From assembly GCA_024516035.1 (NCBI GenBank), contig JAMCCL010000100.1, forward strand, positions 21,119 through 85,118: a stretch of DNA of 64,000 bases, given 5' to 3'. A model generated the notes under the pieces. The model saw nothing but the letters and a program-made list of their open reading frames with translations, did not search any database and had not been told where the DNA came from. A program made the translations under genes and the position numbers. Shown one piece after another: positions 45,301 through 57,288 of this stretch (the stretch's first letter is position 1; each line of letters starts with the position of its first letter). The stretch comes from Bactericera cockerelli. Its lineage: Eukaryota > Arthropoda > Insecta > Hemiptera > Triozidae.

Positions 45301-48300
45301 TCGCTGAAAATTATGATAAAATTCTCCTAAACCAACGTCTTGATTTGATTTTAATGAGATCCAAGAGCTCCAAGGATGCTCTTATTTCTACAGGTACAAA
45401 TGCTGTAACTGATGCAAAAGTTCAACTAACGAAAGTAGTATGGAAGGTGCCGCATGTTCAAGTCAGTGATCCCATTCGTTTAGAGCTACTCTCACAATAT
45501 AAAAGAAATGTTCCGATTGATATGAGTTTTAGAAAATGGAATTTAAATTACTATCCAAATTTACCGGCAAGTAAAGAGATTAACTGGACTTTGAAGACAA
45601 CTACGGCCCAAGAAAAAGCTAGATTTATAGTTTTAGGCTTCCAAACAGATCGGGACAACAGCTTGACAAAGGATCCATCAGAGTTTGACAGTGTGAAACT
45701 TAAGAATTTAAAAGTCTATCTCAACTCACTGTGTTTCCCCTATGAGTCTCTGAATATTGACTTTGAACAAAAAAAAGTACATTCCTCTCTATTTAATGTA
45801 TTGTGCTTTCCAAGAGAGTTACTATGGAAAAGTTAGTGAACCCTATCTGAGCTATAAAGATTTTCTAACAAAGGCTCCTATTGTAGTACTTGACTGTTCA
45901 AAACAGTCTGAGTTGTGGAAACATAGCTCTACAGTAGACATTCGGATTGAATATGAACTAGCTGAGAATGCTCCAAGTAAAACAACTTTATATGCATTAA
46001 TAATTCATGATTCAATTATAAGACTCTACCCACTAACCAACACAATCCAGAAAATAATGTAGACGCGATATGTGAATGCTAATGTAGAGAACAACTTGTT
46101 TATTGCCTCATTAAAATATATTCGATTTCCTGACTGCTTTGGAATTATGCAAATCAGATAATGAGAAATGCTAATGTGGAGAACAACTTATTTATTGCCT
46201 CATTAAAATATATTCGATTTCCTGACTGCTTTGGAATCACTGCTTATGTGCAACCATCGAACCAAACAGGCGAGTAAATGAACTCGAACGTCTAGGTTAA
46301 TGAGCATCATTAGCATACTGGAATCCGAGCTTCATATGAGGAAATACTATTACAACAGATGGCTACACTCCAAGCTTTTTTAGTTTAAATAGTTGGACTT
46401 GTACATGATCATATTCATTCCAACACAAGAGACGCAGTGAACATTATCACTTTTCTTTAAGTTGGTGAAGTGTTAAACTCTAATTTTTAACCTAACCTTA
46501 TATAAATATAGATACATTTTCTTTTTTATATTGTGAATAAGTATTTTGTGAACATTATTGTATTATTTTTTAAGTTATAATTATTTCTTTTAACATTGTT
46601 TTTATATATATATATACAATTTATTTTCTACAACATTATAATCATTTACCCTGCTGTTTTTTTAAAAAATAATGAGTGCCACCATAACACTTAAAATTTT
46701 AAAAAACCATAGACTTTTAGAATTATTAGTACGAAAAGTTTTTAACATTGCTTCGAAAGACATAGTGAAGCCGGAGTCAAATATATTAGTGTTTAATACC
46801 GCTTATAAAATTGGAAAAGGTAAAATTCTTGAAAAATTGGAACTGGCTGCTGGAGATTTTGAAATTGTCAAAGTGACGTGGACTCAATTGGATGAATGTG
46901 AAGAACAAGAACTAACTAGACTAATCAACAATAGGAAGTGATTGTTGTATCGTGTCCACCATTCAATATCTTCAGCACGCACTCAAATATTCTTTATTTA
47001 ATGGTATGTTATAGATTTTTTTTTTTTAAATGTATATACAATCTTTATATTCATTATCATTAAACAGTATAAGTCATCAACTCTTTCAACAACATGAAGA
47101 CCTTTTTTATTTAATCTTTGAGGATGTGCATGAAAAACATGCAGATCGACATTTTTACTCTGTAATAGATACATTTATGACCGAAAAAGGTTATAAAAAT
47201 AAGATTACAGAAACAATTAAACAATTTCAAGTACCTCTAAATATACAAGAAGATATTTTTAAATTTTTTTATAATGATATAGTAAATATTGAGCGTTATG
47301 TGCTGGAATTTGTTCTAGAATATAGTCCAAAATGTGTTCAAGGTGAGCCTTGTCAACATATGAGAATATATTCTTTTGCAGAATCTCTTATACCTCATAT
47401 TAGTGAAAATATAACAATGTTTAATTGTGTTACAACACATGCACATTATTTTCCAAAAGATTGTGATGATATCATGTGTGATATAATGGAGGAACTTGAA
47501 AGAGACGAAATTGAATTAGCCAACATGTATTGAAAGAGTTGAAAAATAATGTATAAATTAGAAGAATTAGCATTAAGACAAGCAATATTTACTTTTTCCA
47601 GAACTCATGTTGATAAAATCATTAGCTACTTTGAAAATTTACATACTGTTTCTTTACCTATTGATTTTTTCTTTTTTCACATCAAACCAAATGTTGTAAA
47701 AATCGGCTTACCTCCGTCCATAACTTATTGTTTTCTTCGTCGGTTCGAAGATCTAATAAATTTACTTAAAAATCGAAGTCATTTATATTTATATCGTATT
47801 TGTAGATGTAATAATTTTAAATATGTGGAAAGTGAGTATCAGGACTGTTATCATGAACAGTTGAGGATAAAATTTCTCATGTCCGTAAAAGATATTTTTA
47901 CAAATTTCCATTTATTTAACACTTTATGGAATGAAAAAAATAACTACTCAGCATGATGATATTTACTTTAAATATCCAGAAAAGTCCACTTGGGATTTAA
48001 TATTTGATTGGTCCTGATACCGTCCGCCCACAATTGTTTATTACACTACATTTTTTTCAATGGATTCTCTTGAAGATATTGCTTATAAAAGCCTTGTATT
48101 TTACTTTTTCAAAATTCATGTCGATTCAATAATCACATTTTTTGACAATTATTGTAACTCTCCTGATATTATTTCATTTATCTATGATTTTATCATACCA
48201 CATGTTCAACAATTACATTTACCCTCAATATATTATACCAAATTTCGTGAACATATTATTGACTTAGTATATATGCTATTTTTGTCTGCTCTAGAACATA

Positions 48301-51300
48301 ATGCATCTCGCAAGTGTTATTGCAATAATTATAAGTATAATAGAAATGTCAATAGGAGGGAATGTATCGAAGAAAGAACTTTTCAATTATATTTGAGTGA
48401 AGTGAGAAAAGTTCTAACAGACTTTGATTCTTTCAGAATACTTTTAGCTGAAATTTATTAACCATTTTTTTTATTCTAGACTTTCACTATGGAGGTGTCT
48501 AGACTACATATTGCGTTCTGTACAATATGTGAGGAGTATTATAGTTTTACAAGCGATGCTCAAAAAAGGGAACATGTTAACTCTGTACAGCATCAAAGAA
48601 ACACTTTCAACAGTTATCCTGACAATGTTACATTAGTAGAGTCTGCCTATGGGAATAGAATGAGAGTATATTTTGTTAAAAATTACACCTATAAAAATTC
48701 AAATCAATTTCTTCAAGAGTTTGTAAAAGACAAAGTGATGGAGTTGAAAGATGAATTTTTGAGAAATTATCAGAGTTTCAAATTTTCAGCTAAATACTTT
48801 GTTTTTTTCAAACAAATCACCAAAGAAGATGAGATTAAACTAGCCTCATTTAAAACCAAAAATTTTATAGTGTGTCAAAGTGTAGACTTTGATAATGTAT
48901 GGCAGGAGGCTGTAGAAAGTTTACTATCGGAAATGCTTGATTTTGAATTGAAAGGAAGCGGTTGGACCATGGAGTCAATCGGTGGAATTATGCTCTCCTT
49001 CTTGCAATACCAACCTATTCGCTGTGGAATCTTTATTGAGACCCCGGATTTTCTTGAGAATAAACGAAAAACTGTATTTAATGTCAAAATCAATGACAAC
49101 TATTGCTTTAAATATTCAATGTTGGTTAAGTTTATTTCCCATTGGTCAAAACGTAATTATAAGAAAAGCTATACAGATTTGGACAGTAAATACAATTGGT
49201 CGGGTTTGTCATGGCCAGTTAAAATTGACGAGCTGGACATATTCGAAGGTAACAATCCGGGGGTAGCAGTAAATGTTTACACTGTGGACACAAACAATAT
49301 GATCCAACCGTTTCGCATTTCCAGAATTGATAACATGCAGAGTTCAAATGATTTACTTTTGCTTAGAAATAATGATGATGATACTGTGTCACACTTTGTA
49401 TATATAAATAATTTTAATGAATTAATGCGTCATACATTACCAGCATCATTGAAAAAAAATGGGTGTCAAACAAAATATTATAATGTATGTAAAATCTGTC
49501 TATCTCTCTTCCTCGTTGAAAAACATTTTCACGAGCATCAATGTGAGAGACAGCAGACTACGTTCACCCTCGACAGTGTCCCTTCATTTCTAAGCAGAAG
49601 TAAACATTTACATACCTTTGAGCATGGACTTGGTAGTTTTAAGAAATGTATCATTCATGCTATTGAAAATATTCAAACTTTAAATTTCGATGGTATACAA
49701 GATAATACAAGTTTAAAGCAAGTACTTTGTTTTGAGAAACATAATTCTTTCTTATCCATCAATATTCTTGGTGCGGAAGAAGTTGAAAAGAAGAAGAGAG
49801 TTTTCATTCTCAAAGTTTGTAAGGAGGAAAAGTCAATTCACATTGATTTATTGTTAACTTGTAATGAATCAGGAATACATCATTATTCTCTCATTAAAAA
49901 CTTCAGTAGATTCATTACAAGATTTCACTCCAAAAATACTGCTTATAATACTCGATTTTTCTGCAAAATGTGTTTTACCGCATTTGGTAATGAAACAAGA
50001 TTGCTGGAGCATAGAAAATTGTGTGGTAAACAAACTCCTTGTATTGCTTATATGCCAAAACAAGGTGAAAACATTTTAAAGTTTGAACATTTTCAGTACG
50101 AACAAAAAATTCCTTTCGTGATTTACACAGATTTTGAGTGTATTTTGAAAAAAGTTAGCTCTTGTGAACCATCATCCTCTAACTCATACACTTTAACCAC
50201 TCAACAACATGTGCCTTTTTCTTTTTCCTACTATGTGATTGGACCAAATACCAACAAGTTGATTACATACACAGCTAAAGATGAAAATGAAGATGTTGTT
50301 GAGATATTTTTCAAGATGTTGATTGATGATGTAAAGCAAATAGATGAATTTTACAAGTCACATGTTCCACTCAACCTTTCACCCGATGATTGGAGACGTT
50401 TTCACGAAACCAAAGAGTGTGAACATTGTAAAAGAACTTTTACGGACACTTTGAAAAAAGTGAGGGATCACTATCATTATGGTGATGGGAGCCTTCGAAA
50501 AGTTCTTTGTAATAAATGTAATTTAAAATTTAAGAATGAAAAATTTGTCCCTGTTGTAGCACACAATTTCTCGGGCTATGATAGTCATTTAATTATACAA
50601 GGTTTAAATTATGATGATAAAAAAATAGATATAATTCCAAATTCAACGGAAAAATACGTTTCCTTTTCAAAGAAGGTTACCGACAATCTCAGTGTTCGAT
50701 TCATTGATTCATTTCGGTTTTTGTCGGGTAGCCTAGACAAATTAAGTAAAACATTGCCCAAGGAAAAATTTTATCATACAAGGAAACATATTCAATCGGA
50801 CATTGATTTTGAATTATTGACTAGGAAAGGAATTTTTTGTTACGAGTATCTCGATAGCTATAGTAAATTGTCAGACACTAAGACGTTACCCCCTCTTGAT
50901 GAATTTTATTCCTCTTTAACAAATAGTTCGGTTACTCAGGAAGATTATAATCACGCTCAGAAAGTGTGGACACATTTCAAGTGTCAAAACTTGAAAGAAT
51001 ATTCGGAAATTTATCTGAAAACCGATGTGTTATTATTGGCAGATATTTTTGAATCCTTCCGGTCCCTTTCCCTTGACATATACAGTTTAGATCCTGTGTG
51101 GTACTACTCCTTGCCAGGTTTAACCATGGATGCTATGCTTAAAAAAACAAAAGTCGAAATAGAACTTTTAGTAGACTATGACATGTACCTGTTTTTCGAG
51201 CAAGCAATTCGGGGAGGTATTTGCCAATGTAATCAAAAGTACGCAGAGGCAAATAATAAATACATGGGAAGTGAGTTTATTTCATCTGAAAAATCTTCCT

Positions 51301-54300
51301 ATCTCACCTACCTAGATGCTAATAATCTGTACGGTTACAGCATGATTCAGAATCTTCCTTTGAAAGATTTCAAGTGGTTGAATCAACAAGAAATCGATAA
51401 CATCACTATTTTAGATCTTACTCCACAAGATGATGTAGGTTATTTTTTCGAGGTAGACGTGGAATATCCAAAAGAAATTCATGATTTACACTCAAATTTA
51501 CCTTTCCTCTGTGAGAGTAAGAAATCTCCATCATCCAACGCTCATAAACTTCTTACAACTTTAGAAAATAAACAAAATTACATTGTTCATTATCTATCGT
51601 TGAAGCAGGCTTTGGAGCATGGACTTAAACTAATCAAAATACATAGAGGAATAAAATTCACTCAGAGGAATTATCTAGCTCCGTACATTAATCTTAATAC
51701 TGAGCACAGGAAAAATGCAACCAATGACTTTGCAAAGGACTTCTTTAAATTAGCCAACAACGCTTTGTATGGAAAGCTCATTGAAGGTGTGCGTAAGAGG
51801 ATTAATGTACAGCTAGAAACAAATTGGAAACTAGCTAGGAAACGTATTTCAAGTCCATTTTTCGATGACTTTAAAATACTGAAAGAAAATCTTGTTTTGT
51901 TTACATTGAAGAAGAAGCAAATTCAATTTAACAAAGCAATTTTTGCAGGAGTTTGCGTCCTCGACCTCAGTAAAACCTTGATGTATCAATTTCATTATGA
52001 TATTGTACAGCCAAGGTTTGGTCCTGATAATGTAAGGTTACTCTATATGGACACTGATTCATTTTTTTATCAAATTTTTACATCTGATTTATACGAGGAC
52101 TTTTCGAACCTTTCAGAACATTTAGATACTAGTGCATACCCGGCGAATCACCGGTTGTTTTCTCTTCAAAATAAAAAGGTACTCGGAAAGTTCAAAGATG
52201 AATTGGATGGTAAAATTTTGAAAAATTTGTGGGCATTGCGAGTAAACTCTATTCGTATCAAGTTCATGAGGGTAAAATTGTTAAGAAAGCAAAGGGTGTT
52301 AAAAAACATATCACAGAACGTGAAATTATGTTTGAAGATTTTGAAAGATGTATGCATGAAAACATACAACTTTACAAATCTTTTCACAACATAGTTTCAA
52401 AAAATCATTGTCTCACAACTGTGAAGCAGAACAAACTTGTTTTGAATAATTTCGATGATAAACGTGTTCTTATGAGCGATAAAATTAATACCCTTCCCTT
52501 TGGTCACTACAAGTTAGAGAATGAGTCTTCAGAAATGGATTTGGAATAAAAAAGAGTTGGATTATAAAACTGTATAAATATATGCATAATTGGTTATTCC
52601 TTGATTGTCACTCAAACCATTAACATCAATATTTTTTACCATTTTTTTGTTGTTGTTTTTTTCCTCGATAAATATGGAAAATACGTTTATCGCTGACATT
52701 CAGTTTTTTCGTGGTAATGAAAAAGAAGTTATTGTGAAGAGTTTTTCATTTTGTAAACTTTTTGACAACGACTTTGTGCAACATTTTGTGTTCAAACCAC
52801 CCTTTGAATTTCAAAAGTTAAATTTACTCCGTCGACGAGAAGCTGCTAATGTTACATTAAATTTTCACCACATGGAGTGGGATGTTGGTTATATAGAGTA
52901 TGATCAAGTAGTGAATATCATTCAATCATCTCTTTCTAACGCAACTGAAGTCATTGTAAAAGGACTTGAAAAGGAGAGATATTTGAATTCTATTTTGTCT
53001 AGAAAAACCTGTTACAACATTGAAAATTTAGACTGTCCGAACTTGAAATCTTTGAAAGTTAATTTATCTTTGCAAAACCCCTCTCCTCCAGTATCAAGTA
53101 TAAATGTAATCGTCATGAAACATTGGTTTTGTGAGTTATTGAAACATACATTAACCTTGACTAATGAATCGATTAAAAAATTTCACGATTATGGCTTTTT
53201 CTTTTTACAACCAAGAGATTTGTACTTTCTACCTGTAAGTTTTTTAATTTACGCTCTAAGTAGTGATAGTTTAGAAAACAATTCTTACCGACTAGCACCT
53301 CATATTGTACATAATCCTTATTTTAAGAAGTATATCTGTAATGATGATGGCTATGATACTGTAAATTAATTTTTGTTTAATGTATAACCCTTATTTTATT
53401 TTGTATCCTACTTTGTTTAATGTGTAACCCTTATTTTATTTTGTATAGATATAAATAATAACAACATTTTTTTACTCTGTATTTTCTTATTTATTTTAAT
53501 AAACAACTTAATAATATAAATACATACAGTTGATGTTTATTTATTTTCTATTTCTGAAGTAGGTAAGAGGTAGGAATCCATTGATTTTCCTCAGGTCCAA
53601 AACCTAAATATTTTACTAAAACCTTATCACCTTTACGTTGTAGAATTTTTTCTATGAGATAAACATCTGGGTGTGAGGTCTTGAGTAGCTCCTGTTCATA
53701 GAAACAACCGCGTATTGGTTTTCCATGTAAATCTTCTAGATGATATACCCTGGGAAAAGTATTACCAACCGTAACCACTCGAAATACTTCATAACTCCAG
53801 TTGGCTTCATATCCTTTTTGAAACAAATGTTTCACTTTGGAAATTCGTACTAGATCACCTATTTTGAATTTACTAGTCCTAGAACTATCTAGAACTTGCT
53901 TGTGTTTATTCAATCGTAGCGCTACGAGACTTTGATTTTTAAGGTTTACATCTTGGGGGGCCATACCAATAGAGCGATGTTTGGTGGCATTGTAGGTAGA
54001 CACAAGAGTTGACAAAATGTTCAACCATCTGTATGAGCCAAGCAAGTTAAATTCTATCCACATTTTAGTCTTCAAAGTTCGATTAAACCGCTCTACTATA
54101 GCAGCTTTCATGGGGGAAAATGTACTATAGTGGTTAATGTTATATTTTTGCATTAGTTTGCGGAATGGATGACCAAAAAATTCTTTGCCAGCATCCGTTT
54201 GCAAGTGGGTTGGTATCATATTGGGTTTCAACTTTTCTAGAACATATTTTTCCATCTGCTTGGCAACTTCAGCACTTGTTTTGTTTTTCAACGGTGCACA

Positions 54301-57256
54301 ATAAGCGTACTTGGAGAAGCAGTTGATGCAGGTAAGTATGTATTTATAACCATTATTTTTATTAGCATATGGAATCATTTCCACAAGATCAGCTTGGAAA
54401 AGATCATGAACATTGCGAAGTAGGGTTCTACGGTGGGGAAAGAATTTTCTAGCAGGACGATGTAGCTCCAAAACCAAATCACGTTTTGACATTATTCTAT
54501 TGGAACGGGAAGTCGGGTTGCTTTTTCTTCAACTTCTCCTATTTTCTTCGGTGTTTTTGATTTTACAAGAGGCTCCAATTTTTCATACAAGAGAGGTTCA
54601 AATATCAGATTTCTAATTTTTAAACTAATGTCAGTTTTGAGCTCGTCAAGTATATTCAACTTGATATAGTTTTCAATTGTTTCATTGGAGATATTAATTT
54701 GTTCTTTTATAGAGATTATTTCCACATCCAATTTCTCCAATATTTCTTTGCTAAGTTGAGTTACAACTTTTTCTAGAACGTCATCCGTAATTTCACCTTC
54801 ATTCCAACTTGATAGAAATGCTGCCAGTATCTTGTCCGTATTTATTCTGACGAGTAAATTGGAACGCAATTGTTGTAAAAATTTCTTTTTGTTAGACTCT
54901 TCAAGAAGGAAATTATTTAAATTTTGAGTAAACATTTTTGTAAGTTCGCTTCGAATTTTTAGTTTTTCTTCCTCAACTTTTCTTTTGAAATCAGTTTCAT
55001 GAGTTGACAGCAATGAAGTTAACATATTTGTTACTTCAGTTTTCAATTTTTTCTCCTTTTCACTCACAATCTCCTTGAAATCGGACTCGTGATTTTTTTT
55101 GTAATTGCGAAAAGTTGTTGCGTAGAGAGCTTTATTGTCCAAAGTATTGAGATCTCTTCTCAAAGAAGCAGTCACAAGCAGATTTTGTTTATAGTGTTGA
55201 TCTACTGTTTTTTTTATTTCTATAAGAGGTGAGAACTTGTTATCCAACTCATGTATCCTGCTGGAAAAATCTTCTTTCACTTTGTTCACGTCCTCATTCA
55301 TCTTTTGTTCTTTTTCTCCGGCCTCAACAATGTAATCATCGAACGCTTTTTTTAGTACAAATTTAGAATTATAAATCTCATTGTCCTGTTTTCTGTTTTG
55401 TTTCAATTCGTCCACAGACAACTTTATATCGCTCACACTTTTATCATTGTTTGCTTTGTATTCTGCAAAAGATTTTTGTTCCAAAAAAGTGTTATTAGCC
55501 ACACGTGTGGGTACAAAATTATTCTTACTGATGTGGCTGGATAAATTATCAAACGTTTTTCTTTCTACAAAATAGGATACTAACTTCTGAACATGAGACT
55601 GGCGAGGAAATTCTCTCATAAATTTCTTCACTTCTTTTTCAGTTTGACTTTCAATTTCATTTTTGTTCCTCTCTTCAGGTTGTTCTTGTTTGTGATGTCT
55701 TTTCAGAGCTCGTCTTATGACGTGGTGAAGCTCACTCTCACCAAAATAGTTTATGGAATGGTTCTTCATAACTAACTGTTTGTTTCTGCACATAGACACT
55801 ATTTATATCCTCTTCTAGTAGGCACTTTGTAGGGAACACTTCTTTTAACGTTACAACTACTATTACTTGTTGGTTGAGGCTGCTGCTCCACGTTTGGCAT
55901 TTCAAACAAAAACTCTTCCAGAACATTACCTTCATTTTCTACTACGGGTACAAAATTATAGGTCGCTTCAGTGACGGTATTACTATCATTACTTGAGATG
56001 GTGGGTTTCTTTTTTTGTTTACTGATATATGGCTTCTGGAAGAGTGGACGAATGTCAATGCCATGATGTGTAAGCCAATACATTAAATGAATAGGTATTT
56101 CTTGTTTTTGACATTGACAACCTTCAATTTTGCACACCATTTTATTTTTTTAAGAAAAAATATTCACAAAAAACGCGAACAAAGTTACGCGAACTGTACA
56201 AGAGGTCAGTAACTTTACAACTGAGTTCCACAGGTTTCATTATAAATACTAATCACCAAACGGACTACTCCTCATTAACTCCAACATGATTCAACAAAAT
56301 GCTACCCAGCTACTACTGGAAGCTCGCGAGTATGCAATGTATCTCATAAGAATGTGTTTGCTTTTCCAAAACTATTCTCTTCTCGATCAATTTGATGTAC
56401 ATGGATGGGACTCGAAAGCGAGACAATTGAATTTAACCTATGATGATTGTCTTGAAATTCAAACATCCAATGTATTTAATTGTTCACATTTTTTAATTGG
56501 TAATAATTATTCCGTAAATTTCCTGACTGCTTTGGAATCATTATGTGCAACCATCGAACCAAACCCGACAAGAATATGGTTTCCTCCATTTGTAATCACC
56601 TGCAGCATACTAATGAGCATCGTTGTTATCCTTCTCCTCATTAAATCCAAGCTCCAAAAATAGTCTGGTTGCACAGTGTGACTGAACTCATTAGCATACT
56701 GGAATCCGAGCATCGCAGTCTGTACGCTGGACTCAAGTCCTCGGTTCGATTCCCATCAAGATCATTGAATTTACTCTAACTTTAACTTTGTTGTTGTTGT
56801 TTCAATTCGACGAAGAATGAACATTACACACGTATGATATTGACTACGACATACTGCGCTGTGAATGGGAATCGAACCCTGGACATGGGGGCAAAAGATA
56901 GAACTCGTCGAAACACATCTTTTGAGTATCATTTGTTGAGTCTCGCATAAACGAGGCCCGACTTATAACGAGTTCTTTGCTAATGTACAAAAACCACCCT
57001 AGGGGGGGGTAGAATTGAGATAGGGGGGTGGAAGTGGTACCAAAAGATGCCGGTCGTCGAGGCGGATCTTTTGAGTATAATATGTTGAGCCTCGGATAAA
57101 CGAGGCCAGAGTTATGACGTTTTCTTGCTTAAATGAAATGACCATTTATATTTATCCTACTAATGTGAGTAGCAGGTTTGTGAGTTTCCTGCGAATGGAG
57201 GGTAAAACCCCCGTCGTGATATGACCATGGCAGTTGAAAGCGACGTTAAACCCCAC

Positions 57257-57288
<32 letters not shown>

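Larger units (their letters stand above)
40321..57161. mobile_element. Polinton/Maverick (polintovirus) element, 16,841 bp
   Basis: Complete element with ~545-bp terminal inverted repeats, AG...CT ends and a perfect 6-bp target duplication AATGTG (40,315-40,320 and 57,162-57,167). Genes: left minus block (unknown conserved protein, packaging ATPase), central plus block (PLA2-domain protein, protease, minor capsid, Lys-rich protein, major capsid, accessory genes, DNA polymerase, exonuclease-like protein), right minus block (integrase, coiled-coil protein, small Cys-containing protein) and a terminal plus-strand membrane protein. This is the canonical Polinton set, so the element once could replicate, form particles and integrate. 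At least four frame lesions now affect it. Confidence 0.95.

Noticed and set aside
52605..52673. Signal peptide on the exonuclease-like protein
   Set aside because: The upstream frame begins at a TTG and its hydrophobic text comes from poly-T sequence; the ATG at 52,674 starts the conserved part.
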